Position numbers and translations under genes: made by a program. Shown here piece by piece: positions 1-11,346 of a stretch of DNA of 64,000 nt (its first letter is position 1; every line of letters begins with the position of its first letter). The notes beneath the pieces were generated by a model, which saw only the letters and a list, made by a program, of their open reading frames with translations, was not told the origin of the DNA and searched no databases. This stretch comes from Suillus spraguei (lineage: Eukaryota > Basidiomycota > Agaricomycetes > Boletales > Suillaceae): the NCBI GenBank assembly GCA_016800925.1, contig JABCPU010000050.1, positions 186,001 through 250,000 of the forward strand. The letters run 5' to 3'.

Positions 1-420
1 TAGAAGGAACGATCATCTTCCTCTTAGTGCAGAGAACAGGTAGCCAACGCATGGCGTCTTACATCGTTCTTTTCTCGCAAAATACACGCTGCATGGCTGG
101 ACCTTCTTCGACAGGGCTGGTAGATCATCAATTAGCGAGAATCAGGTGGATTGGAGCATGACGCAGGCGTCGTTCTCAACCAATTCCACGCATTGATAGA
201 CAACCAGTCAACTCCTGGGCGCATCATGATGGCACGCCGGCGTCTAAAAGCCTTCGTAGAAGGAACGATCGCCAGTCTTCTTCCTATCCGTCTACCTATG
301 CAGTGCAGAGAACAGATAGCCAACGAAAGGCTCTTGCATCGTTCTTTTCTTTTCTCGCAAAACACGCTGCACGACTGAACCTTCTTCGACAGAGTCGGTA
401 GATCATCAATCATCGAGAAT
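1..420. repeat. Imperfect direct duplication at the window edge
   Basis: Bases 1-140 and about 257-418 are diverged copies of the same sequence. Both begin TAGAAGGAACGATC, share GCAGAGAACAG.TAGCCAACG, TTTTCTCGCAAAA, CCTTCTTCGACAG and GGTAGATCATCAAT, and end near CGAGAAT. The copy spacing is about 256 bp, with indels. Short open frames on both strands here look like chance. The unit may continue upstream of the window. Confidence 0.7.
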
Positions 421-1633
421 CCTACCCTTCCAAATAGACCCCGACAAGTCTCAATCGAGATAAATTCATTTCCTCTGGCAGCTGGAGGGTTCGATTCAGA
501 CTGCGTAAGTGTACTCCGCCTCCCGTTGTTTTGTTATTGATGGTAAATATAAATGCCAGTGCACGTCCGCCACCGAACTTGCAGGATCATCTCATCTCAT
601 CCTTTTCCTTGCACGGGCTTCAAGTCAATGGACCTGATCTGTCTATCACCTGTCACCTTTACTCATGAGTCGTCCATAGACGCACATCAGCTTTAGAAGG
701 AGGAGGTGCGCCTGTCGGTGTGCGAGATTCCCGAAACCTTCCGAGGAGGCATTGTAGCTGGTGCCAGATAGGCCGATCTGGTCCTGGCAGACACAGGCCC
801 GCATCTGATGGCCTAATGAGCTAGAGCCAGCCCTCCAGGCTCTGCAGGATGCCCTGCAATTTTTCTGATGATACTTTGACGATAGTGTCTATATTTTCTA
901 GAAAGTCGCAGCCCAACCTTTTGCAGTCGATCGATTAGGGATAAATTGCCCGCCACAAGTTCACGCATCGTCATTAGCGAAGACGCCTTGCAGCCATGCC
1001 TTTCTTGTGTTTCGGAGCCGCAAGATCGGTTTGGGCGCGGCTGCTAACTTAAATAGGTGCTTTGGAGTGCCCTCTATCTGTAAGACCGAGCTCCACGAGC
1101 TACCTATATCTGACTCGGAATCTCGCACATAAAGGGTTCCGCAAAGGTTATCAGTTTCTATTGGCGTCGAGAGGTGTGCCTGCGAGGTTTACGGAGGCCC
1201 CCCAGGGTCACCCCCTGTCCGTACCGAAAGAATTCGGTTGCATGGGAGAAGGTTACCTATGCTAGCAAAGTTTTGGGGTAATTGAAAATACTTTGGACCG
1301 TGCCGCACGCCGATGAAGTCCGAGTGCTGAAAGCAGCGAGATATGCGTATTGGACAAGTAGCAGTACAATTATTTTTATCTGCCAATGAAATATCGGAAC
1401 CAAATGTATGTAGAGATGTTGAGATGGTAAAATGCAACCGAATCTATTTCTGTTTCACTACGTCCAACCTCGTCATTGAAATTCGTTCAGGTATCGGAAT
1501 CAAAAACTCGTTCTAAATCTTACATCTATCTGGAGCATCCTCTGCAAAAGTTCTCATTATTACTTGGTCTTCTATTGAGCATCCAGCGTTAGCGCTCCTC
1601 GACCTTGCATATTCAATGCGACACTGACAAGTC
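421..1633. other. Intergenic stretch without a recognisable gene
   Basis: I see no conserved protein, RNA gene or repeat here. Several short frames exist but none resembles a family and none continues across plausible introns. The last few hundred bases are presumably the promoter and 5' leader of the Erf4-like gene. Confidence 0.5.
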
Positions 1634-3048
1634 ATGACATCTCTTGAAATTCCCATGAACGATGAATCAACATCCCATGCACATTCACAACAGATCCTTT
1701 CAACCACAGAACAAACAACTCACGACACGCGGCCGTCTTCTTCTTCCGCTACGTCCAGCCTCGTTGCTCCAGCGCAGCCGCCCTCTCGAGCAACATCATG
1801 GATACGCATTATGGACTTCACCAACGAGGAAACTTCAGGGGCAGAGCAGGTGGAATTGAGAGAATTGGATAGTTTTAAAGTGGAACACGAGGACAATGCC
1901 ACCGCAGCTGAACAGCTGCCACTGAGCCCACCGCTCACTCGCGTGCCTACCACCGAAAGCACGAGCGTGCGCATTCTTACACCGCCACTAGAAAACGAAG
2001 AAAGTCAGGGTCTGGAGGAGGTGGACATTGTTAATCATGAATGGCATCCCCTTACACACGTGGAGTCACCAACCAAGGTTGATGGCTTGTCCTTTCACGA
2101 CCGTGACAGCCTCGATATCAGTCCAGAGACGGAAAAGAAGCCTCGGAGACGAACAAATCGTAGACCAGCACATCTAAATCTTCAATTTAGAGAGCCGTCA
2201 CCTCAGCCTTGGGATGGGATTGATCCGCCGTCTGATAACAATGTCCGTCTCGAAACTGATTCCCACTCGCCTCCAAGGTCTCCAATGTACGCATCTCAGC
2301 AAACTGGGTACGCTCTGATTTCTGCATGAATGATTTCTTCTATGTTGATCTTGACTACACAGGCATCGGCGACCCTTGATTCCGCACTCATCATACTACT
2401 TTGGACCACCTGCTTCGGACTCTGCCTACGGAACGCCCCCAGTTGGACAAATTGGTGTTCACCATCCTCGAGAAATTGTACGCGTTGAAAGGGATTATGG
2501 TGGGGGGGAGCTGACTCAGTTCTCTTCAATATATCCCATCGAACTTGACGGTCGAGTACTGCATGCTCCTATCCACCCCTTGCTCCGGTTTTCTAACTTA
2601 AACTTGCCAGATAACACCGACTCAATTCATGGAGACCATCAATGACATCAACGAGCTTCTAATATCCGCGCATAGCGCTCGCCACTCCTTTATATTCAAT
2701 TTTCTCTCAGTCGTTACCCTGCACCTCTCGACACTTTTCCTCACGTCACACTACGATAAAGTTTGTCTTTGTATCCCAATGTGGTATACTTGCTGAACAA
2801 AGTTTGTATAGGAGATGCGGCGGCTGAAGCAGAAGATCGAGAGAATAAACACCCAAATTTATAACCCCGTCGGCCTCAACATCTTGTGGCCTCGGAACGT
2901 GGCCTTTCTTTTCGTACGTATTTTCGCTACTCAAGGGGTCCATGTGCTCATCATTACTTCATGATGATCCGTCGCTTGACAACAACAGCTAGAGATTGAA
3001 TATTATGTGCGTGGTTTATGCGCAGTCGGTGCATTTTCAGACCCGTGA
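1634..3048 (+). CDS. Erf4/Golgin-A7-like protein, Ras palmitoyltransferase accessory subunit
   Basis: Erf4 family proteins pair with a DHHC enzyme (Erf2) to palmitoylate Ras-type proteins at the ER/Golgi. The first 225 residues are low-complexity and acidic (many S, T, E, P). The Erf4 core follows over four further exons: RVERDYGGGELTQFSSIYP, ELDGRITPTQFMETIND, a hydrophobic stretch FIFNFLSVVTLHLSTLFLT, then KQKIERINTQIYNPVGLNIL and WPRNVAFLFLEIEYY. Exons as read: 1634-2307, 2363-2555, 2611-2760, 2812-2913, 2989-3048; all introns are GT..AG of 50-75 bp and keep frame. The end is uncertain: a further intron at 3007-3072 would end the protein right after IEYY at 3075, close to where the conserved core stops. 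Start chosen as the first ATG of the open first exon; a later ATG is possible because the N-terminus is not conserved. Confidence 0.85.
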
Positions 3049-3075
3049 AAGCTAACCATCCTTGTCCTTCAGTGA

Positions 3076-5275
3076 CCTTTTTGAGCGATATTGATACTAG
3101 ACACATATCAACGACAATTACTTATTGTACATCATCTTGCCTATGTCACAATCGGGTACATAGATAACTTAATATGCTGAAATGGGGAGTATTGGTTTGC
3201 TAACTTGTGTTAACCACAAGGTCAAGTTCCACTTAATGTGTTAATCTGTAGCAATTTGAGTCAGGCACAATAATGTTTTGTGATAAACTGGATGGTTTAG
3301 AGTTGGAAGTCAGTTGACAAGCGTGTTGGTGGAGGGACGTCACGGTGGCCCGTGTGGGTGCCTCGGTCGTTTCTTTGATGGCAATCACGTCCGAGGGGCT
3401 GGAACATAGATGATCCTTCGTTCCACACAGGCTTGTATAGTACATTACTCAAGTTACCGAAGAGGCTCTAATACGATCATGATCGGTTGATAAACTTGCT
3501 GTTAGAGCGTTGATCAACGCAGTGCACTACAGTTATTGGAGGGGGGGGGGCTAGAAAGGCCCGGATCTTCGAGCAGGTGACTTGGAATTCGATTAGAAAC
3601 GGCAGCTTAGGCGTTTGAAATGAGGTACTAGATATGGAGCATGCAGTGCGCAAGGATTCTGAGCTTGATGCGGTGGCCACGGCCGAATCCATTGGAGAGA
3701 AATCGATGACGGTCTGTAACTCAGCATCCCCAGCGTCCTGCGAGTCTGAATGTTAAATGTATTGTGTGAACCAGAAATTTCATGGCCTTTGTTCACCGAC
3801 AAGTGCCAGTTTATTCACCGACAACAGAGGTCCTAGGATGTTGACCGTGAGAAGAGCGATCAAGCTATTTCTAGTTAATAGAACAAGGACTGCGGAAAGC
3901 GGTATCAGAACGGCATTGGCTGCGGAGAAGTCGACGTAGATAACACTCACATGTTTCACTTTCAAGCCAAATATCGGTGAACTCGGACGAACACGATAGT
4001 GGCAACAAGGTAGCAAGACAAAGGGCATGAGATCAGACAATGCATGTGGAATTGTGCAGGGGAAGAGCTTGAGAAGGGCAGCTCAGTTCACCATATAGGT
4101 GAATTTGCATAGACTCTGACTATTCTGGGACCGTAATCCTGTAGAATTTTTATCCACATTTTATCCACAAAGGGAAGCTTTGAGCCAAGTAACCGAAATG
4201 CCCAGTGAGCTGCAATAACATTTCTCCTCGGGGAAACTTTGAACGCAACGAGAGAATGAGCACCAACTATTTACCTAAATCAAGGTTTGTCGTTAGTACA
4301 TACGCCATCTGGCTTAGGCTAGGGAAACTGTAGCGAAAAGAAACACAAAGAAAGCTGTGCAGCTGTGAATATTGGAATTTGATCCCTGGGATCAGCCCCA
4401 GGTTATTAAATCCTTCGGTGTGAGGAAGAAATTAGAAGTTTGCATAACGCCGCATGAACCCCATGATGGGTTCGAAGATCCGCAAAAGTGTAACGGGCAC
4501 AGTAGTGGTTATCGGGTGGAGGTCAGAGAGAGACATTGAGAGAGCACTGACCAGAAAACAGTAGTTGTCAAAATGAGTTTATAACACATCAAACATTGAT
4601 CCGTGGGGGTGCGCTGGGTGATAATGATTAGATCGGATTTAAACTGCGAGACGGAAGGACCTTAAATGTTACAGTACGGCCAAAATCACCGAAGAGCGAA
4701 TCGTTGATACGGTGTCTGACATTCATGTCGTGGACGCCGTGCAGTGGCCTCAAGGCCTCACATCTTTAGTCCGGTGTGTTATGTAGTAACCTCGGGAGCT
4801 CGGGTATTGATGCTACCCGACGAATGAGCACCCTCAGTTCGAGTCAAAGAGCGTGGTGACTACCGCGGACCCGCACGTGAACTTGGCTATGTGCATGATT
4901 ACCGCCCTCATCAAAGTAACGATCAACGCGGAACTAAAGTCAGGACCCCCCCCCCACAACTGCGTCACCGCCACACTGACGAGTACTTTTGGCCGTCGGC
5001 ACGTTGTATGTAACAACTGAAATGTGACGTTATTATTCAAAGATAAATCCAAAAAAAATACTAATATGGGGGGTGTAAATTGATTTGTCATAGCAAGTGG
5101 ATCACCGACCACATACACCGTATCTAATTCTCCTGACTTGTGCTTTAGCTTCACTCTCACTATCAACATTCTCTTTCTTCTTTGCCATCGTCGCCCGCAA
5201 CGGGCTTGCGACTTCGGTAACGCCTGTCTCATTCATCCTATCTAATAGCCCATCTACCAGTCCACACTTAATCTC
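3076..5275. other. 2.2 kb without a confident gene
   Basis: The minus strand at 3780-4040 has an open frame with a hydrophobic stretch (ANAVLIPLSAVLVLL, SLIALLTVNILGPLLSV), and adjacent minus frames run down to about 3480. This could be the remains of a small multi-exon membrane protein, but I recognise no family and could not join the frames. The rest shows short G- or C-runs (3540, 4949) and no repeat. The right end must hold the promoter of the Yap1-like gene. Confidence 0.35.
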
Positions 5276-7379
5276 ATGGAGTTCCCCACTACCAACAGCT
5301 TCTGGGATCTATCGCAAACTCCATCTCAGTTCTCTCAGCTTGGCGATGAGGACTTTCTCGCTCTCCTTCAAAAACAATACCCTAATACAGTTCCTGACAT
5401 CAATGCCAATGAGGTTGGCGCCGTAAACCCCCAGAACATTCTACAGAAACTTCCTTTGCAAGGTCTTTCGCCGTCTTCTGATGATAGCAGTCCAAGTCCA
5501 CCAAGTGCCACCAGCATTAATAATCCACGCTCCAGGCACCAGTCTACTTACTCTCGTGGAAATGACAATGAGGAGTCCGCGCTCAAACGCAAAGCAAGTG
5601 ATGACGACATGGACGAGGGTCCAAATTCAAAGAATCAACACACTGGTCTGTAACCTATTGTTACTTGTATTTATTTGTAATGTTTAAGTTGAATTTGCAT
5701 AAGCAGCTGATGACCTGAGCAATACGAAGAAAGGGTCAGCATCCAGACGAAAGTCGGGAGGGTCTCAGGTTCGTGGCCCCCTCGTTTTCAAAAGCTACAA
5801 TCAGTTTAATTCACATTATCTCAAGGATGATACACGGCTCCTCAAGCGAAAGGAACAGAATCGTGCTGCTCAACGTGCTTTCCGAGAACGAAAGGAAAAG
5901 CATGTCAAGGACGTGAGTCAGCCGATTCAACTCGTTGCTATTGCTCACGGGCCGGTATTTAGTTGGAGGATAAAGTGGCCGCTCTCGAGGCAAAGAACAA
6001 GGACGCGCTGAATGAAAATTCTAATTTACGAGATCTTCTCGCACGCCTTCAGGAGGAGAACCTTGCTCTCAAGCAAGCTCAATTCACATTTTCAATGCCC
6101 AAACCAATCGATCATTCACAGGCTTCTTCATCAGTGTCATCTCCGGCCGTCCAAGCGCCATTTAGCTTCTTTGGCTCCCCTCCAGCAGTACCGCACCCCG
6201 CACCCCCCGCATCACGCACCCCCCCTAAGCCATTTACCGACTTTGATTGGAATTCATTGACAACGTTCGATCCCGCATTACTTAACGCAATGGATGAGAT
6301 CCCTTCAGGTCCAATGCAAGTTGATTCTTCGACTTCACCATATGGTCAATATGCCCTGCCAGCGCCCAACCAGTACAAGACTCTCGCCACTAATACATTC
6401 TTCATGTCATTTGCCGACACCGATTCCAATTCGTTCAATAATGGTCCTACCAGCAACGAAATCGTTAATAACACTCCTAACGGTTTGAACCAATTCCCAT
6501 ATTATCCCTCACCTTCGAATTCCTGGAACAGCACGAGAAATGGCCAATCAACAACAGAATTCTCACAATCTGCAGGTCACTCTGATTACATGCAAAACCA
6601 CAGCCTAGACGAGCTTTTCGGCGAGACGTTCATGAACGGCCAAGGATCCGTTGACTTCAATTCACTATTGAAGAGTCCGCCCGCACCCACTATAAGTCCC
6701 GTGACACACGCAAACGGGAACGGGAACGCGCACTCACCGCCCGGTAGTGTATCCTCACAAAACTCCATGGCTTCTCCCCTTTCCGCACATCCCTTATCCT
6801 CATCACCATCGTCGGCTAGCACATCAAATGGTCAAAGTCCATTCAGCTGGACGATGTCCCGACAAGACGCCGAAAGTCCACCGTCGGCTTCCGAATCGGC
6901 ATCTAATGTAAATCCCGGAGGGCCTTTGTCGCACTATCCAACAAGAGAGGAACTCGCCAAACATATAGTTGCATCTGGTGACTCGCCATTCACGAGTCCG
7001 CCATTCGCACCGCCCGTGGTGCGCAAGACAAGTGATTTCTCTCAAGGTGGCAATATGATCTCTTGTGAGGGCTCACAATTCCCGAAGACGAAAGAGAGTC
7101 CGGCGAATATCGAAGTTCTCAAGGCGTGGCGGACAATTACGTCGCATCCTCAGTTTAAGGTCGGTATTTAATCGTTTAGTAGGATGGCTTTTGTTGATTC
7201 AAGTTTTTCAGGATGCCGATATCAACCAACTATGTACGGAGTTCACGAAGAAGGCACGATGTGACGGGACGAAGGTCGTTTTAGAGCCAGAGGGTGTGCA
7301 TCATATCTTGGAGACAATCAAAGCAAAGTCGCTAGCTCAGCAGCAGCAACAGCAACAGCAAACGTCTCCCAGTTCATGA
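5276..7379 (+). CDS. AP-1/Yap1-like bZIP transcription factor
   Basis: Fungal AP-1 factors activate oxidative-stress and detoxification genes; oxidation of cysteines near the C-terminus masks a nuclear export signal. Five exons (5276-5645, 5707-5768, 5826-5912, 5963-7159, 7212-7379) give about 627 residues. The basic region has the Yap signature NRAAQRAFRERKEK, followed by a leucine zipper (LEDKVAALEAKN..LRDLLARLQEEN). A long S/P/N-rich middle follows. The C-terminus matches the PAP1-type region: ISCEGSQFP, then NQLCTEFTKKARCDG and VVLEPEGVHHILETIKAKS, ending in a glutamine run. The whole protein contains only three cysteines, all in this C-terminal block, so no N-terminal cysteine-rich domain is present. 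The ABC-transporter array starts 340 bp downstream on the other strand. Its last exon has been copied to 10.85 kb. Confidence 0.93.
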
Positions 7380-7721
7380 AACTAGCACTCACGGATTCCC
7401 ATTTGTATTATACATCTGCTAGATCATCATTTATTCTACTCTCTCACATTTTGTTCTCGCGTTTTGCCATATTTTTTTCTATGTAGTATTTCCTGACTAT
7501 TGCATATCGGCAGTGTATGCGTGAGGAGTAGTACAAAATAGTCCGACTTATTGTACAATGTCTGGTCTCGGGATATCAAATAAAAGCCCCTTGCTTGTAG
7601 ATCCCCCTCTCAATAATTCGCCGTGCGTGCTTTCCTGGACACATTGTCCCACGTCAGTGCGAGCTTTAGCACTCAGAAAGACTCAAACTCACGAAATGTT
7701 TGCACTTCTGGTCCCGGCTCA
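7380..7721. other. 3' UTR plus decayed ABC-transporter last-exon fragment
   Basis: Between the convergent Yap1-like gene and ABC copy 1. Bases about 7586-7700 resemble, in degenerate form, the complement of the last ABC exon just downstream (GCTTGTAGATCCCCCTCTC, CGTGCGTGC, GGACACATTGTCC), so an older ABC copy ended here. The same remnant is present in the duplicated block at 11217-11335, so the decay predates that duplication. Confidence 0.5.
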
Positions 7722-10365
7722 TCAAAGAAAAGGTTTCGCTTGCAGATTCCAGTTGCGAGCATACTCTCCCCCTTGCTTCATTAGTTCGTCGTGCGTGCCT
7801 TGTTCCTTGACGGATTCATCCATGTACCTGCGAACCATGTCAGCGCATTCAACATTTAAGAAAGACCAAAACTCACAAAATGATATCCGCGTGTCGGGTG
7901 AGATTCCCGTATCGGTGAGTGGAGAATATCATAGTCTTGTCGCCTTTCAACTTCCGCAGACGCTCGAAAAGGTCTGCTCCATCAGTTATAATAATCTCAT
8001 CTCACCTCAACGAAACAGGGTAGCGCACCGTATTCGGCCGTAGGGTCTAGAGAGGCACTCGGTTCATCAAATAGTAGCATGCCAGCAGAAGACTCTGTCT
8101 CTGTGGGCAAGGAACGCATGAATGTGCGTGAGCTAGTCAAGTAATTAGCACTGGCTTTCGAGAGGTCAAGAGATAGTTACGTACACTGCGAGCCGCTGCA
8201 TCTCCCCGCCACTAGCTCCGAAGCCCAAAGTCGCGGAAATCCTTTCAGTACGCAGAACACGGTGGGACATCTCGAAGGGCATCTCGGGGTCTTTCGCGTA
8301 GTAATTCGCCGCGGGGCAGTCAACATAGGTATCGAATCCGTCAGGAAGATCATCAATAAACTCTTCTGCGCTGCCGAGGCGGGCGGCTTCGCGGATCTTG
8401 TCGCTGTCATGTGCGAGCACGGGATTGCCAAGTCCAATGTTCTCGCTTATCTACGGGTATATTAGATACGTTGCATGTGAAGTATGCAACGACAGGGCTC
8501 ACCGTAAGGGGAAAGTGTGTGTAGTCTTGGAAGAGGACGGACATGGCCGCGCGAAGATCAGCGAGCCTAAGGGTTTTAATGTCGCGGTTGTCGATGAGGA
8601 TAGAACCCTCTGTTGGGTCGTAGATGCGGAAGATCAAATTCAAGATCGTACTCTTCCCAGATCCATTCGCCCCGACAATTACCTACAGTTACGGTTAGAG
8701 AGAGCATCGCAGAGGCGGAGGTACATACGCAAAGCTGACCGGCTTCGATCTTGAACGAAACATCCTGGAGAGCATACCTCTCCCTTAGAGGGTATTGGAA
8801 CGATATATTCCTAAATGCTATATATATCAGAAACGCAACATGACGCAACAAATAGTGAAGGGACCTAAATTCAACAGATATGCCACTCTTGAGAGAAAAT
8901 GGTTCTGTGCCATCCACCACCTGGTTCCGCATATTCTCAACGTCATATAGGCGGCGTACTCCAGTAAAAGCAAAATGATGTGAAAATACCAGTAAAACCA
9001 TTCTCTCTCTGGGAAATACGTCGACATGTATGAAGTAGATGCATGTTCGACCAGTGCGAGGACCAGGAAAGGGGTATCGTCATTGGTTTTTGTGCTGCGC
9101 GCAGGGTAAAAGCAATCTGATTTATTTTTTGATTAGTTTCATCAACTCTCAGGTCAATCTCAACTACCTGAGGAAGCTCCTGCATTGCGTTTGGAGGATG
9201 GACACGATACTCGGATGTTTCCTGATAGAATGAGCTTCACCCAACTCTTTAAAGTCGCCGCATCGTGCCGATACGTTGAGCAGATTCTCAAAATTCTGGC
9301 TCGGGACACATCAAATGAGGTTCTCCAGGGAGGTATGGAGACATACGTGAAGTAATATATTCATCGATATTGCTTGCGACAAGCTCTTTCCGATAACGAG
9401 ATTCAGTAACAAGGTGCTTCAGGCCCTCCATGCGAATGTAATCTTTATTTGTCGTGGTATGCAGAACTACATTTTGGTTTAGGCAAATGCACAAAGCATC
9501 GACTGTAGACCTACGTGAGGACGCGAACACTCCAAGTCCTAGCCGCGCGCCGTAGTACCAGCGAAACATGGGTCGCGAAAAGCCAAGAATTGCGAGAAGT
9601 AGACCATCTTGCTGCTCCCGCAGGATTGTGAACAGAACAGAAAGCTCAGAGAGTAGACTAATACCCATAGTTGCGAGTCTCGTCAACGTTACAACGGCAT
9701 CCCATGGTATGTTTCGGGTACCCATGAGTGATAAATGCACCGCTGTGCATGACTGGTCGAGCCTTCAAAAGTGGGTAGGTCGAGGCGGGCTACGTAGTGG
9801 AACATGCGCTTATCATAAAACTGCCTGACGCATATTCTCAAGGGGATAGTGATGCGGAGTCGGGCGTATCTGAGAAGGTACCCTGCGACTGTGCATGCAA
9901 CGCGTCCTGCTGCTACATGAATGAGTACTGTTGTATCAACAGAACGTGTCTCTAACACAGTCTGAGTCTAGGGGCGAAATAAGTGTACAGTGAAGATGGA
10001 AGCAAGAAGGTCTGACAAGGTGAAGCAGTTTTCCAGAATACCTGCACAAAGGCTTATGAGCGTATGGGAGTCGCCTACAGCTTTGGGACATACCACAGGG
10101 AAATGGCGGGTAAAAGGGATTCTAAGACTTCCACTGCCAAAAATGCGGGAAGAAGCATCCGGGCTCGTCTGATACTGAATATATCCTTGAACATGCGCGC
10201 TATATAGGGTATTGTCTGGGCTATCTCGGTTATCTGGGTATATCTCCACCGTATTGATGAAATCGTTTGGTAGAGAAATTCTGGTTGGGGGTACTCATAG
10301 ATATCCCATACACCGATGCGGGTGCGCCTGATATTATCGTCAGGCTGGAGGTCGAGCGTTGCCAT
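7722..10365 (-). pseudogene. ABC half-transporter copy 1, probable frameshift
   Basis: One transmembrane domain followed by one nucleotide-binding domain, on the minus strand with many introns. N-terminus MATLDLQPDDNIRRTRIGVW, then membrane segments. The nucleotide-binding domain has Walker A GANGSGKS, Q-loop LFQDYTHFP, Walker B LLFDEPSASLDP and an H-loop, ending NWNLQAKPFL. The ABC signature reads SGGEMQR instead of the LSGGQ of copies 2-4. Near 9750 the frame encoding ARLDLPTFE runs into a stop while the conserved continuation (LSELSVLFTILREQQDG) lies in another frame, pointing to a one-base indel. With a correct assembly this is a recent pseudogene; a sequencing error or an unusual splice is the alternative. 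Substrate unknown. Start by alignment with copies 2-4. Confidence 0.7.
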
Positions 10366-10847
10366 TCTTCGGGCTAATGGTAGAAGAACAAAAAGAAAAT
10401 CAGGACAATTCTATTCCCAAGACACGAGCGTTAGGCAAATACCGTTACAAAGTCAAGAGATTAAAATAGAATTGACGTCCTGCATTCAGGTCGCCAACTC
10501 GGAAACCCGCATTACTGGATGACTTCTCGAAAACAACACTTCGCCTTCTCCCCACTTTCACCATGGTCAACTGACGAATAAGAAGCGATCTAAAAGAATG
10601 TGCACTCAATTCTGGGATCATGGTTTGGACGTCGAAGATATCCGTGAAGTGCTCAGTGTTTCTCGGTCCAAGCTGCTTTCGTTGGCGAAACATGTTTGAA
10701 GAACTCGGTACTGTCGCTAGGTCCCCTAAGTTTTCCACTTGTCGGCCGCACGAGAATATTCACGCGAGCGATCACGAGTCATGATAGCAGTCGAAGACCT
10801 CTTTGCTGAAGGATCAGATTTGTTCCTCGATGAACTTTACAACCTTT
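10366..10847. promoter_or_regulatory. Upstream region of ABC copy 1
   Basis: Lies upstream of the minus-strand gene and ends at the duplication breakpoint near 10848. The first 120 bases resemble, with divergence, the sequence upstream of copy 2 (ATGGTAGA.GAA, CAGTTCTATTC-like blocks), so promoters were copied with the genes. No clear TATA box or binding site could be fixed by eye. Confidence 0.4.
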
Positions 10848-11160
10848 TGGTGGGATGACTTTTGTTGATTCAAGTTTTTCAGGATACCAACTATGTACGG
10901 AGTTCACGAAGAAGGCACAATGTGACGGGACGAAGGTCGTTTTAGAGCCAGAGGGTGTGCATCATATCTTGGAGACAATCAAAGCAAAGTTGCTAGTTCA
11001 GCAGTAGCAACAGCAACAGCACTCATGAATTCCCATTTGTATTATGCATCTGCTAGATCATCATTTATCCTACTCTCACATTTTGTTCTCGCGTTTTGCC
11101 ACATTTTTTTCCTATGTAGTATTTCCTGACTATTGCATATCGGCGGGGTATGCATGAGGA
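10848..11160 (+). pseudogene. Duplicated last exon and 3' UTR of the Yap1-like gene
   Basis: This stretch repeats the Yap1-like gene from within its last intron (compare 7178 onward) through its 3' UTR. It keeps the acceptor TTTTTCAG and the reading CTEFTKKAQCDG and VVLEPEGVHHILETIKAK, then hits an in-frame TAG where the intact gene has glutamine codons. The first residues of the exon are missing through a small deletion. No bZIP region or earlier exons lie upstream, so it cannot make a Yap1 protein. It marks the left breakpoint of the segmental duplication that also produced ABC copies 1 and 2. Confidence 0.88.
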
Positions 11161-11346
11161 GTAGTATAAAATAGTCCGACTTATTGTACAACGTCTGTCT
11201 CGAGATATCGAATAAAAAGCCCCTTGCTTGTAGATCCCCCTCTCAATGATTCACCGTGCCTGCCTTCCTGGACACATTGTCCTACGTCAGTGCGAGCCTT
11301 AGCACTCAGAAAGACTCAAAATGTTTGCACTTCTGGTCCCGGCTCA

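Noticed and set aside
3780..4040. Hydrophobic minus-strand frame as a membrane protein gene
   Set aside because: Could not be joined to flanking exons or assigned to a family; mentioned only as a possibility.
4834..5232. 132-codon minus-strand open frame before the Yap1-like gene
   Set aside because: No family resemblance, overlaps the likely promoter, no introns or conserved continuation.
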